NCBI RefSeq assembly: GCF_001540865.1
Contig: NC_033640.1
Location: forward strand, 2,089,895-2,153,894
Reading direction: 5' to 3'
DNA: 64,000 nucleotides
Source of the DNA: Ananas comosus
Taxonomy: Eukaryota > Streptophyta > Magnoliopsida > Poales > Bromeliaceae
The position numbers and the translations under genes were made by a program. Below, one piece after another: positions 34,297-46,587 of the stretch; within the stretch, counting starts at the first letter, position 1, and each line of letters starts with the position of its first letter. The notes below the pieces were generated by a model that made no database searches, was not told where the DNA came from, and worked only from the letters and a program-made list of their open reading frames with translations.

Positions 34297-36055
34297 TATA
34301 TGAAAGTTGGACTTTGTAGGGATATATTTATAATTCACTATATTTGCAGGGACTTGTATGAAACTAATCCTTTATTTTTTTGACAAATTAGTTCTTTCAA
34401 ACTTTATCAAATAGTCCAAAAGATTTCTCTGTTTAATTAATGTTATTTATTATACAATTTGTCAGCTATATGTATTGCATATAGTTTTATACATCTTCAG
34501 GAGACAAAAAATCTTAGTTTTAGTATTCTTACCTGTAAAAGAAGCGATAAAATTTGAGTTCAATTCAATTGATTCTTCGATTGTCAAAAATAATTATCAA
34601 AATTAGAAGTATATTTATATATATTTGAAGTCATAAAAGATTACGTGCACGATATTTGATAAAAATAGTTGTGCAATTAATAAGTTCACTTGAGAAGATA
34701 AGCTTATTGAACTTAGATAAAATGTAGGAGATGTAATTGCCAAATCGATAAATTACGCTTTTGGACCTTAAAATGTGAGGCGCGTGATCATTTAGTGCTC
34801 AAACTTTAATTTGTAGTAATTTTTAATTCGAACTTTCTAAATTCTTGCAATCAAATCCTGTAATCCAATTTAGTTGACTAAATATTGATCTGTCGCTAAT
34901 ATAGAAGTAATGTTGCAATGTTATGCTTGATGACACAGCAATAATTAAGATGTCATATTATTTTCACGTCATCAACACGTTAATTTTAGCTAACTAAATT
35001 AAGTTGTAGAGCTTGATTGTAATAATTTAGAAAGTTCAAGCGAGAAATTGTTACAAATTGAAGTTTGAGAATCAAAGTGTCTCGTATCCTATGGTTTGAG
35101 AACCAAAATTGTAATTTACGCTAGCGAAAATTGAAAGTAATAGTCTCCTATTTGCAAAAAAGCTAAAGTTGAGAGGGTCTCTATACTTCTTTTGCTAACT
35201 CCTCTTCAAAACTCTCCTCGTCAAGTCCCGGTCCTAACTGAAGCTAGAATACTAGGGCGGCTATGCCCCCTAGGCCACTGTACTATTAATAGCGTCAAGT
35301 CATTGGTTCTATTAGATTTTTGGCTTTTGGATTAAAGAATTTACAACTATGATGATAGTGATATTTTAGGATTGAATGGATGGTTGGTTGAATAGTATGA
35401 TCTAACATGTGAAAATGATCAAAGGGATAGATCTAACGGTGAAAAACTTGATAGAACCAAGTGCTTGATGCTAATGATAATGTTGAGACATTTTGATCAA
35501 TAGTGGGTCTATTTATTTTACCGAAAGTGAAGTTTAAGTTGACGTAGATTTTCAGATAAACTAAAGTTCATGAAAAAATTACTTTCCTTTTATTGCTTGT
35601 TTGCTTGGAACTAAGTTCTCGCAATCTTTTTGTTTGTCAAATACAAAATGAATGAGGAAAAGAAGAGAGGCATGAGTGGTACGTGAATTAATATTTTATT
35701 TTTTTTCCTCACTTTTTTTCTCTATATGTAAGGACTGAGATTTTTGACAGTGCAACTAAACTCTCTGTTGAAACTTAAACTCTATAATATTTTGTACATA
35801 GACTTTTTATATATTATAGATTATAGATTATAGATTATATTTGTTAAATTATATTTTGGTTTCAATAAAGCTAAATAAAATACGAAGATCCCATACCCAA
35901 CCCGAATCTATTTTTGACCCAAATCAGATCCGATAAAAAATAAATGGTACACGAGTATGTAAGGACTGAGATTTTTTTACAGTGCAACTAAACTCTCTGT
36001 CGATGATGTTTATGTGTGTAATTTAATTACATAAGCACTCGTCAAGTTTCAGGAG
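34297..36055. other. Intergenic, AT-rich with a foldback repeat and a direct repeat
   Basis: 34297-34372 completes a foldback element begun at about 33974. At about 34750-35135 a second foldback repeat is present ('taaattacgcttttgg' against inverted 'ccaaaattgtaatttacg'). A 42-bp phrase 'aaggactgagattttt...aaactctctgt' occurs twice in direct orientation (35729-35768 and 35960-36001). No gene. Confidence 0.5.
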
Positions 36056-37779
36056 AAACTGAGCTAAAATGGAGAAGATACGCGATTTTTAGTTTTCACT
36101 TAAGTGAATAGTAACTCCGGTTTTCCGGAGAAGCCACAGAGTAGAGTTGGCCTCTGGTGCGTATCGGACTCCGTTCATATCAGTCCAATAGCTCGTTTCG
36201 ACCGGTTCAACTGTTCTGGAACTAGTGGCGCTGACGGATTTTGAGTTTGACGCACGGATTTCGAGAAAATCCAAAAATACATGTTTTATATGTATTTTTG
36301 TGTTATTCATTCTGTTGGAATTAAAAGTTGGATTTTGTCGCGAATCCGTGGTCGATCGAGGTGAACCAAAATCGTAGCATTGTTGTCTCCGAGGTGCTGA
36401 TCGCACTGGCGCAATCCGTTCGCAAATCTGACGGACGGATCTACGGAGATCGCACGTTGATCGAGGAGAGGTCGGTGTTGGCAAAACGGTATTTTCGCAA
36501 AAGTCGCGATATTTTATGTACCGTTTCGCGTGAGATCGCACGTGGAGGGGCATTCGTGTGTTTTACACGCACTGTGGACGACTTAGTTTAAAATATTGAG
36601 TTTTCGTGGGTTTTTCCGCAATTTGAGCTTTATATATATTTTTGTTTCTTAGGGTTTGCTACTGGAAACCCTAACCCTAGACCATAGCCGCACCCCCCCT
36701 GCCACTCCATCTACCTCCCCTACCCTAACTGCACGTACCCCGGCCGCCGGCGTGCGTCTCCGGCCGCCGGAGTTAGCTACTTCTCCTCCCTCTCCATCTC
36801 TCTCTCTCTATTTCTCTCTCCACCCCTCTGTTCTTTTCGGGTTGGAGCCTTGGCCGAGGCTGCATTGCCTCCATGCACCCTGCCAGCATCACCCCGACCT
36901 CGTCGGAACCTTCCCCGCCGGCCACCGCCGCCCAGAGCGCCGCTGCTGCTGCTCCTGCAGCCTGCAAGCAGCCCAGGCCGAGCTGGGTTGCACCTGCTGC
37001 CCGCGCGCCACCACCGCCTGAGATCTTCCCCGCCGCCGTCCCCGGAGCCTCGGCGACCTTCCCCGCCGGTCACCGCCGCCGCTGCGGGCCGCCGCCGCCG
37101 TCTCGGCCAACCATGGCCGCCCCAGACCCGCTCGGGCCGAGGCAAATCCGCGGCTTCTTCCCCGCGCCGCCGCCGCTTGAGGCCGCACTCCTGGCACCCC
37201 TTCGGCCTCCTGCTACCCTCCTCCGTCGCCCCTGAGCCCCTCGCCGACCGCCGTGGCCGCCTGTGCCCGTGGAACCCGAACCCTTGTTGGTGCGGGCTCG
37301 GTTTGCTCCGCCGTCGCCACCGCCGCTCCCAGCCGCTATCTGAGGTGAGCATCGTGCTCCTTCCCTCCCCCGCACCCATCCCTGGCCCCCGCGCGCGCCG
37401 CCGTGTCGCCGGAAGCCGGCCGGAGCAAGCTTGCTCCGGCCAAGCCCGAAATAGGGCTGTTTTTGGGTTGTTTGTTGTTTTGAGCGACCCGGGCCTCCCC
37501 GATCCCTACGGAAGGGAGCACGGTGATCGTGGCAAATTGCTGATCATCGTGCTCACCTTAGATTCTGTTGGGGAGACTCCGCTCTGCTGTTTTCGCTGTG
37601 TCGACCCCGTGGAGCCTGTTTGGCCGCTGTTTTGGGTTTGCGCGCGCTTATCCGGCGATCCGAGGCTGTCCTGATGCCCCCGGAGGTGAGCACGGTGATC
37701 GTTGGTCTGTGCCGATCACATTGCTCACCTCACTTTGGATCAACAGTGTCGGGTCAGCCCTGTTTGGCGCGATCTTCCC
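36056..37779. mobile_element. Probable LTR-retrotransposon 5' region, GC-rich, running into an assembly gap
   Basis: 36056-36640 has the look of a plant gypsy LTR (many CG-containing short words, no open frame worth naming). It is followed by 'tttcttagggtttgc' and a sharply GC-rich stretch (36690-37779) with CT-rich strings and open frames on both strands that are proline/arginine-rich and resemble no family I know; they look like by-products of GC content. Two related hairpins of about 44 nt, each with 'gagcacggtgatcgt' on the left arm, are at 37516-37557 and 37686-37730, and a 24-bp perfect palindrome is at 37418-37441. The sequence stops at N. Confidence 0.4.
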
Positions 37780-37970
37780 NNNNNNNNNNNNNNNNNNNNN
37801 NNNNNNNNNNNNNNNNNNNNNNNNNNNNNNNNNNNNNNNNNNNNNNNNNNNNNNNNNNNNNNNNNNNNNNNNNNNNNNNNNNNNNNNNNNNNNNNNNNNN
37901 NNNNNNNNNNNNNNNNNNNNNNNNNNNNNNNNNNNNNNNNNNNNNNNNNNNNNNNNNNNNNNNNNNNNNN
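37780..37970. other. Assembly gap (N run)
   Basis: 191 consecutive N. Sequence content is unknown; open frames crossing it are meaningless. Confidence 0.99.
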
Positions 37971-38525
37971 TGCTTCCCCGAGTTTTAGTTGCCGACTTTT
38001 ATTTTTAGAATGTTTTACATTATTATACTGTAATTTTAAAATTTAGTTTCTATAACTTGACCAAAATATATCATGTTTCTTAAAAGATAGTTTTAAAGTG
38101 CACTAAACCTATAAAGATGTGGCAATTTGAACGTTTGCCGAGTGATGCCGGTAACTTTAAACAACTAAAACTCGGGTAAGCTAGTGATCCGTTTACTATA
38201 GCTTTTTATTATTTTAAATAAAAGATCCATGAGGTTTATGAGATCTAGTTCAAATTGCCTCGGCTAGCTGCTAAGCTTTCAGCGTTGTAGCTTTTGCTCG
38301 ACCTTCGTGCCTTCCGAGGCACGAAGGCTATCGTATCATCGGAGTGAGATATATATATATTCACTAGGCAAATGATATCGAAAAATAATAAAATTTTTTT
38401 TCTAGGTACTCCAAATACTCTAGATCAAGTTTAACGGAGCCNCGATCGACGATTCGAAAGTCGCAACATCGAAAACGAGCTGGAAGCACGAAAGGCTCCG
38501 TGCTTCCGATAGCATAGTAGCCTCG

Positions 38526-38557
<32 letters not shown>

Positions 38558-40326
38558 CCGCACGCTTATCATCTTGAACTTTTTTAGTAACTCCAGACTG
38601 TTTATCGACAACAGGATGGTACTGAAAAAATAAAAAATAAAAATTAATACAATTGTGCAAATCCAACATGAAAGAATGTACATATTATATTATTAAACAT
38701 GCTGAAGAATTCTATAGATAAATAAAAGTAGAGAATTGGTTAATCTGTACTAAAAAAGGCAAGATGGTAAAGAAAATGGCAATAAAGAAGCAGAAGAAGA
38801 AACCACAACTTATGGTGAAGAGAAATGGTTGCATGCTGGAAAAATAAATTGTCATATGAAAAAGAGAAACGGTCGCATGGAGAAGATAACTTTCATATGG
38901 GAAAGAGAAACGGTCACATTGGAAAGATAAAATATCATATAAAATTATGGCGAAGAGAAACGGTTGCATGGCCGGAAAAATAAATTGTCATATGGAAAAG
39001 AGAAACGGTCGCATGGAGAAGATAACTTCCATATGGAAAAGAAAAACGGTCACATTGGAAAGATAAAATGTCATACGAAATAGAGAAACGGTTGAAGAAA
39101 GAGGAGAGGTCGATTCAAAGAGAGCAAAAGATAAAATGTCATATGAAAAAGAGAAACGGTTGAAGGAAGAGGAGAGGTCGGTTCAAAGAGAGCAAAAAAA
39201 TATATAAAATCTAAAAAAAGGAGGGCTTGCCATGTCATCATTTTTATTGGGAATTCATATAGAGATATAGATTCATACTAAAAGAAACATAGAAAGGTAT
39301 GGATTTATAGAGTTGAGCTAGCAAATGGGCTCCGTTGTCACCAATTTGTTTTCAATAATGAAGCCTCCAAATCGACGATCAGCATCGTTGAACATAATCT
39401 ATACCACTTAAGGCATCTAGAAATCAAATTTTATGTCTTTTCAACATCATTGGCCTAATGATTAAAGGGTTTCAAAATTTATAATTTTAGTTGTCGATAC
39501 AAGACGCTTTCTTGTTTATCGGCGTAAAGATATCCAAATCAATTGAATTTTGGTTTAGAAATTCTTTAAACTATTTAGAAAAAGATCTATACTCTTGATC
39601 TGGATTACAAAACTCCTATCATCACATTTTAAAGGATATTCATTTTTAGCCGTTCATTTTTGTATCCACTTGATGGACAAGAGAACAATATCAAAAAGAC
39701 ATAAAATTTAATTTCTAAATACTTCAAGTGGTACAGATCATATTTAATGGTGCCAATTATTGATTTGAAGGCTCCATCATCAAAAATAAATGGGTGGCAA
39801 CGAAGCCCGCTTGCTGCAAATAGTATTCTAGCTCAATTCTGAATTTATATTCTTATTTTTCTTCTTCTGACTCTTAATAAAAGAGTAATTCACCATGACA
39901 ATTTTCTCAAAACAATCCAAATGCTTTTTATTTGCCTTCTAACATTTGACCAATGTTGAAAGGATGGAGTGGAAGGGTGAAAAAGTAGATATTCAGAAAG
40001 TAATATAAAAATATTATAATTAACGATGTGGCAATAAATAAAATTCTTTGTTAATTTTATATTAATAATTTGTCCGTATATAGCCAACTAAATTATATAT
40101 ACTTGTTGGGCTGATTTCAATAATTTAAAATTTTCAAGCCAAATCTACAATAAATTAATATGAGTATCAAAAGTATAATTTATCGTAAAAAGTTAAAAGT
40201 TAAATACGTGGCAATAGACGGAAAAAAATATACATATATATAATTGAGATACCTTTCAGAATTACTTATAGTCGAGGGAATCTCTATTCACTTTTACCTA
40301 GAAAAACTAGCACGAAAGAATATTAT
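37971..40326. repeat. Repeat-rich intergenic DNA: (TA)n, minisatellite and foldback element
   Basis: (TA)n is at 38529-38556. A minisatellite covers about 38805-39210: units of 40-45 bp containing 'gagaaacggtcgcatgg', 'gaagataactttcatatgg' and 'gaaacggtcacattgg' occur in a repeated order of about 130 bp, so there is a higher-order pattern. A foldback MITE-like element spans about 39290-39800, with arms 'cctccaaatcgacgatcagc' and inverted 'aattattgatttgaaggct'. No gene. Confidence 0.65.
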
Positions 40327-40342
40327 GATTTTTTATATAATT

Positions 40343-40502
40343 ATTGACCGTCCCTAGAGCAAGTGGCAAAGGGCTTGGTGGTTGGTATCCGAGACCCAAG
40401 TTGGAATTCTAGTTGATTCACATTTCTAGCTAACTTTATTTTTAAATGAAATAAACGAAGCGGGTAGCGTGCTAACTATCTCTCAAAAAAAAAAAAAAAA
40501 AA
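40343..40502 (+). mobile_element. tRNA-derived SINE with 16-bp TSD
   Basis: About 160 bp ending in poly(A), bounded by the exact 16-mer gattttttatataatt (40327-40342, 40503-40518). The 5' half looks tRNA-like: an A-box-like 'agcaagtggcaaagggct' and a B-box-like 'aagttggaattctagttg'. The tail contains 'gaaataaacgaagcgggtag' before poly(A). It resembles the Au-like SINEs of monocots; the name is from memory of the family consensus. Confidence 0.82.
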
Positions 40503-40518
40503 GATTTTTTATATAATT

Positions 40519-41234
40519 TTGAACTTATGCTTGAAAAAAAAAATTCTTCAATCTGCCTTCAATTCGGCAAGACAATTTAAATACCAAAAATGAAAAATTT
40601 TGAACTTTATTGACCAAAACTGAAATACAATAAAAAGAAATGAACTCTACTCACTTTGATATTTTAAATTTTTGAAATTTAAAATTTGATATTTTATATT
40701 TTTCAAATTTAAATTTGATCTTAAATTTAAAGTTTGAAATTTAGAATTTAAAATTTGAGATTTTAAATTTCAAATTTTAATTTCAAATTTTAAAATTGCA
40801 AAGTTAAAATTTTAAATTTAAAAATTTAAAAAATATAATAAGTGGGTAACATCATTATTTTTTATTTATAAAAATCCACTGTCATTTTTATTCCATCTTA
40901 CCTAATCAAACGCAATTTTTTTTATTTCCAGGAATAACCCAATTTTCATCCAAACGCAAAATTGATCTAATCCTTGCTTATACCTCAATTTATACCTATC
41001 CTTGGAATAGCCACTTTTTACTTATCCCCGAACCAAACGATACCCTAAAGAATGCTACATTCAGCCGCTTGGAAAGGATTGAAGTTTGGATCTTTAGGAA
41101 TGAATTGTTTCAGTTAGATTATTGCGTCCCGAAAGACAGTGATTTGGGCCAATTATCTGATTTATGATTAAAATTTACAAAGAAACTTGCCAACAGAAAA
41201 TACCAAACCTACTTAACTTACTCTCGAACTAAAA
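40519..41234. other. AT-rich spacer between two SINEs
   Basis: 40660-40840 is a low-complexity 'aaatttaaaattt'-type tract like 6420-6990. No gene. Confidence 0.5.
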
Positions 41235-41244
41235 CTATCGGAAA

Positions 41245-41400
41245 TTTTTTTTTTTTTTGAGAGATAGGTAGCACGCTACCTGCTTCGTTTATTTCATTTA
41301 GAAATAAACTTAGATGGAAATGTGAATCAACTAGGATTCAAACTTGGGTCTCGGGTACCAACCACCAAGCTCTTTGCCACTTGCTCTAGCGACGATCTGT
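41245..41400 (-). mobile_element. Second SINE of the same family, opposite orientation
   Basis: Begins with poly(T) on the plus strand. Read on the minus strand it has a better B box ('gtttgaatcctagttg') than the copy at 40343-40502, and the same 'aataaacgaagcaggtag' tail. The flanks ctatcggaaa (41235-41244) and ctatcgaaaa (41401-41410) form an imperfect TSD. Confidence 0.78.
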
Positions 41401-41410
41401 CTATCGAAAA

Positions 41411-42978
41411 TTATTAAATGCTAAAACTATCTATCTACTCTATTTCTAGATTTATTAAGTTTTTGAATTTTCGGTGAATTAATGATTGGGCCCTTCTATC
41501 TTTCTCTTCTTGAGTATTTATAGTTTTTCAAGTTCGAATTCAAATCCTACAAATCTCGACCAAACTCTGAAATCTTTTTTCACCGTTATCTTTTTTTTAT
41601 AATGAACAGTCAAGATTGCTTACTGCAACAGCTTTTATCTCTCTCCTCTTGATTTAAGTTTATCTTTTCATTTTAGTATATATGGTTAAGATCATCTTTC
41701 CTCTTAGAGAAATTCAAGGGTCAAATTTTGATTTCAACACCTTTTTATGGTCTAGTGCATTTTTGCTTATTACAAAATAAATTAGGAGATGAGAAATTCT
41801 CAATTTAAAACATTAAGTTGAGGAAGCCATTTTGGAATGGCCTACTGGTGAGAGAATTTCCAATTTTTTATACATTTTCACTTTTGACTTAATAGGAGAG
41901 GGGTAGGTGAGGGGTTCTCACTACATTTTTAATCTTTATAAGACTAAATTCTTCTTATAAATATTTTTTTTATTTTTTTCTTTAATTTTTAAAAATTTAT
42001 ATTTTATCTCTTAATATTTTAAGTTGTTGCATTTAGTCCCCCTCCATCAAAATTCCATCACTATTTTATTCATTTTTTATAATTTATACCAAAAATATCT
42101 TTCAAAATGACAAAAATATATTAAAATATTATTTTTTATAGAAAAAGTAAGGATAATTTGATCATTTTATCCTCTCCATTAACGTCGTACCCTCTGAAAA
42201 TAATTTTGTAATTTTAAGGGAGTCAAAATATAAATTTTTGAAAGTCGAAAAAAAAAAAAAAGAAAAAAAAAAAAAAAAAAAAAAATTTTTTTTTTTTTTT
42301 TTTTTTTTTATTAGCCCCTTTATAATAAGAAGTAGGGCTTGGAAGCTTTTACATCTTGGAGCTAGGAAGAGAAGATCCCACCCCTTCAATTCATGTGAGG
42401 ATGCTCCAACTCTTCTTTGCTTCAGGTGATCTTTATTTGACACCACTCTCTCCTTTTCTCCCAGTTTATGTTATTTACTTGTTAGAGTTTGTAACAAATA
42501 AACTTAATTTTTGCATTTATTCCTATAATGAGAGTTTGTGTGTTCTTGAGAATCTGGTTTGTGGAACAAACACTTCTAATTAGATGAGGAAATAGATGAG
42601 TTTTATTTATGAGTTTATGTGGGTTTGATTATTAGATGACATGCTAACTCTTCTCCTTTTTCAAATAATTTTTTTTTTAAAAAAAAAGTGACATGGTAGC
42701 TCACACCTCACATAGAAATCTAATTTTCCTACCCAAATATCCTGGATTATATAGGTATGGAACTGCAATAAGCATGAAAGATCAAGGATTATTGAAAAGT
42801 TTAGTACTAAGTGATCATTTTACCCTCACTTTATCTGTTTCCAGAAACACTTGACTTGCACGCTCAGAAAACTGTGGCAGTAATCAGCAGAATCATCACA
42901 GACAAACTCAAGTTGCTGCAGGTCACAAATATTATGAGTTTATATATGCCAAAGTTTGACATCATTTTTTTTTTTTTT
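41411..42978. other. AT-rich intergenic DNA with an A-run/T-run palindrome
   Basis: No gene. A long poly(A) run (42249-42285, with one G) is followed at once by a poly(T) run of 25 (to about 42310), making a homopolymer hairpin that may also be an assembly weak point. Confidence 0.6.
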
Positions 42979-43340
42979 GGCTAAATTACATAAAACCCCC
43001 ATGTCAAAATCCGATTTTTCACTTTCTTCTCCTGTCATTTAAAAACCTATACTTTATCTCCTTGTAAAATGAAAAATGTTCACTTCGCCCCATGCCGTTA
43101 GTAATCCGTTAGGGTTCCGTTTATAAAATATTATTATATATTTTTTTATGTCAAAAATACCCTCAGCCTTCTCTCCTGTGAACATAGTGAGGGGCAAAAT
43201 GGTCATTTTATTATCACAGTCCACACCGTACCTCTATGTGAACATTTTTTATTTTACAAGGGGGCAAAGTGTATGTTTTTAAATGACAGGGGGAAAGTGA
43301 AAAATCGGATTTTAATAGGGGAGTTTTCTGTAATTTAGCC
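42979..43340. mobile_element. Foldback MITE
   Basis: Ends ggctaaattacataaaac and 'tttctgtaatttagcc'. Arms carry 'aaaatccgatttttcacttt' and its inverse for more than 80 bp. Both flanks are T runs, so a TSD of 8-9 T is possible but not informative. Confidence 0.75.
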
Positions 43341-43378
43341 TTTTTTTTGGTCCATTCACATTCATGTTTACTGCAAAC

Positions 43379-43778
43379 TGGGGCTGTCAACGAGCAGAAC
43401 ACAAGCTGGCTTATTAAAATATCTAGCTCCTGTTCGGTTTATTTATTAACGAGCCAAACACAAGCTAGCTGGCGACCAGTAAATGAGTTTGTCAACCCTA
43501 CGACTGGGTGAAAAGTTAAAAGAAAATTAAAAAATCTAGAATCTTAATCTAATAATTAAAATTCATAAAATATAGGTGTCTTTCCATTTGGGTCGGCCTA
43601 AAATTCAAATAGAAGAAATTTGTAATATACATATATATTCGAGCTATATCGAGCCGAACACGAGCGAGCTGATACCAGCTCGTGTTCGACTCATTTATTA
43701 AACGAGCGATCGATCTCGAGCTCATTTCGAGCCGACCACGAGCCGGCTCGCGAACAGCGAGCTAGATTGCCAGCCCTA
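43379..43778. mobile_element. GCTCG-rich hAT-like MITE with 8-bp TSD
   Basis: Ends tggggctgtcaacgagc and 'gctagattgccagcccta'; exact 8-bp duplication ctgcaaac at 43371-43378 and 43779-43786. Same family as 26846-27368. It sits only 230 bp upstream of the GFA-domain gene start and may contribute to its promoter region. Confidence 0.88.
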
Positions 43779-44008
43779 CTGCAAACAATCACGACTCATA
43801 AAACTTCAATAATTTCAACTCTGTTTAGCTGATTTAGTTTCTGAGTGCTTAACAGCAGCACCAAATTCTCTCTCAAGCAGTATATGTGCCTCTTCATTCA
43901 ATTATCCAATCTTTACCAAAATCTAACTCACAGCAAAACTCTTTGTTCTCTTCTGTAACCCTTTCTGATACACCACTTACCAGGAACGAGCTCATCACTC
44001 GAACAGCA

Positions 44009-44371
44009 ATGAGTACCGAGATTGTTCACTGCGGCGGATGCCACTGCAGAAGCGTGCGGTGGCGAGTCAAGGCGCCATCGAGCGTCATCGCATGGAGCTG
44101 CAACTGCTCGAACTGCGCGATGAGAGGCACTACGCACTTCTTCGCGCCTTCTTCTAAGTTCGAGCTGTTAGGGGATTCCGAGAAGTTCCTAACAACCTAC
44201 ACCTTCGGTACGCACACGGCGAAGCACAGATTCTGCAAGGTATGCGGCATAACTTCTTTCTACGTACCAAGATCAACCGCGCATGGCATTGCATTGGTAG
44301 TTGGTTGTGTCGATTCCGGGACGCTCAAGCACGTTGAGATCAAGCACTTCGACGGAAGAAACTGGGCTTAG
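44009..44371 (+). CDS. CENP-V/GFA (glutathione-dependent formaldehyde-activating) domain protein
   Basis: An intronless frame of 120 residues starting MSTEIVHCGGCHC. The open frame extends upstream to another ATG at 43886, but the 41 extra residues resemble no domain; known plant relatives start at the chosen Met, so the upstream part is more likely 5' UTR (a short Ser-rich targeting peptide is the alternative). The fold's zinc-site pattern is complete: C11-x-C13 and C76-x2-C79 as structural-type ligands, and C31-x-C33-x2-C36 at the substrate-type site, as in bacterial Gfa. The conserved THFFAPSSKFELL and TYTFGTHTAKH follow. The family includes bacterial Gfa and animal CENP-V; the activity of the plant protein is not established, so no reaction is assigned. 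It converges on HISN2 (475 bp between stops). Confidence 0.88.
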   Translation: MSTEIVHCGGCHCRSVRWRVKAPSSVIAWSCNCSNCAMRGTTHFFAPSSKFELLGDSEKFLTTYTFGTHTAKHRFCKVCGITSFYVPRSTAHGIALVVGCVDSGTLKHVEIKHFDGRNWA

Positions 44372-44846
44372 ATCACATGAGCAAACACCAAAATCATCTT
44401 TATTATACAGATTTTCAAGATATATATCACCTTTGTCATTCAATTTCCAACATCTTGTTGCTTTTGTTGTAGAATTTTTCGACATCAATGTTCAACATCC
44501 ATGTTAACACTGAACTTTTCATTAAGCTATTACAAGATGATCCTTTTAGCTGTATAGCCTTGCTGATTCCTTTCAAATAAGCCTCTTTATTTGAACTGAT
44601 CAAAGATGTCGCATACACCATTATCCATTATCAAGAATTAACTTAACGCAACAGAAAATTTGTCTACATATAAATAAAAAAAGGCCTGGGAATAATCGCT
44701 ACTCTTGATAGTACGCAACAGAAGCATCATGAACTGCAATGCAGTTTCGAAGTTCACTTGATCCACCAACTCATGTATTCAGCTCGAAGCTTGAAGAGTT
44801 CACTTGATCCACCAGCTCTCATTCTTAGGTTAAGGCTTTGATCAGA

Positions 44847-46554
44847 TTACTTGCGACTGTTCTTTTCCTCAATACCGGACCGAGCAAATCTTCTTCTGAG
44901 GACTTCAAGAACTTCTTCTATCTTCACATCCTTCGCTGTAAGCAATACCATTGAATGATAAAGCAGATCGGCCATCTCTGATGCTGTGCGAGATCTATCC
45001 TCGCCCTCAAGCAGTGTCTGAACGAGTTCTCCAGCCTCCTCGCTGCCATGAATACCATAAAACTCGGGGCAGTCAGAATCAGAAGCTAAAAGAAGTATAA
45101 ATTTAAATTCCAATTCAGATAAACATAGCAGTAAATTAAGTTTTAATCTTATTGTCAGTTGATTCCAATTCTGATTTGAGCCAGTCTTCAGTGTAGGCCT
45201 GAAATTTAGTCCAAGCACATACTTAGCCCATCGGAACAATTTAAAATATATTTCGCTTCGAGTTTGTAAAAGAATATGTTGGTTTAATTTAGTGATATTT
45301 ATTGTGCTTTGAGTCTCCAACTCTCCATTGAGTTAGTTTGCTTAAACTCCTAATCTATTAGTTATACAGTCTTTGTGAGAGTCTACTTCCTTCCATATTT
45401 AGGTGTTTGGTCGAATATTAGATGGTAGGAAGCAATCAAGGTTGACTGACCTCTGTTGGGCAAATTAATCAGAACTGAAATATTTAAGCCTTGTTTGGCG
45501 TCATTGCCGATATTCTATTTTCTTAAATACTAATTCTATATAATTTGATATACCAGCGAAAAAACCTTCCTTTCGTTGTCATGACTAGTTAGCTTGCAAT
45601 GCACTCGGCCAAGTGGTATATGACGACTTAAAAAAAAAAAAAAATAGAAGCAAACTTCCAAGTTCTTATATTTTATTGTCAAATAAACACCTTGATGCAA
45701 GGATTGCAAGAAATCTGCTATCCATCCCTACACCTTTTTATGTAGAAATTCTATTTAAAAAAATAAAAAACAAACAAACACAATACCAAACGAGGCCTTC
45801 GCCAATAATTTATTGGGTAGCAGAAATTTCAAAGTAGATAAGTTTTTTGGCTGCTATCTTTGCTGCATTACTTTCTTTTTTCTTTATATTTCTCCAGACA
45901 TATCCTCTTCATTTCCCTCCCTCTAGTTCTCTATCTATCCTCTTTCATTGAAGTTGATAATTTCCCTTCATTCCATCTATTTCACTTTAGACTCCAGCAT
46001 TTTTTCCGCAAAAGTCTCTTTTCTGTAAAGTTCTGAATTTCGTCCATATCAATAGATATAACAGGGGCAGGCACTTATTTGACATCAGCAAACCTATAGT
46101 CTAGTAAGCAAGAAGCTATATACTTTTGTACTTTTGCCGAAGGAGATTACATTAGTAAAAAAACCTAGACATAGAAAAGTGGTTATCTTTGAAGATTGTA
46201 ACGAGAAAACAAGAAAGCCTATCCAAACTCTTTTACCTAAAGTCCCAACTTATTATAGAATCTTGCCTTCGCAAAAACCTCCACTCTCTTGCTACATCCG
46301 CATTATACTTTTCTCATACCACAATTTCAATTTTGTTGAAATATCATAATATAACTTCCATATCATGCAAATGGATCCTTTATCCTTCACCAGAAGCCTA
46401 TGAGCTTCCCTTTAAAGGGTATACCTGCATAAAGTTTCCACCAGTAGACGACCTAGGGAGAACTAAATTAACATATAGTTGTTCCATAATTTGAACTCAT
46501 GATTTAGGTCACAAACCAATGAAACAACTTAACAATGCAGCAAGACCCGGACAA

Positions 46555-46587
<33 letters not shown>

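Noticed and set aside
36850..37674. Long proline/arginine-rich open frames on both strands of the GC-rich block
   Set aside because: Several overlapping frames are open on both strands at once, none has a recognisable domain, and stop codons are simply rare at this GC content. Treated as a composition effect within retrotransposon-like DNA.
43886..44008. N-terminal 41-residue extension of the GFA-domain protein
   Set aside because: In frame with an ATG, but without the conservation known at the MSTEIVHCGGCHC start; kept only as a possible targeting peptide.
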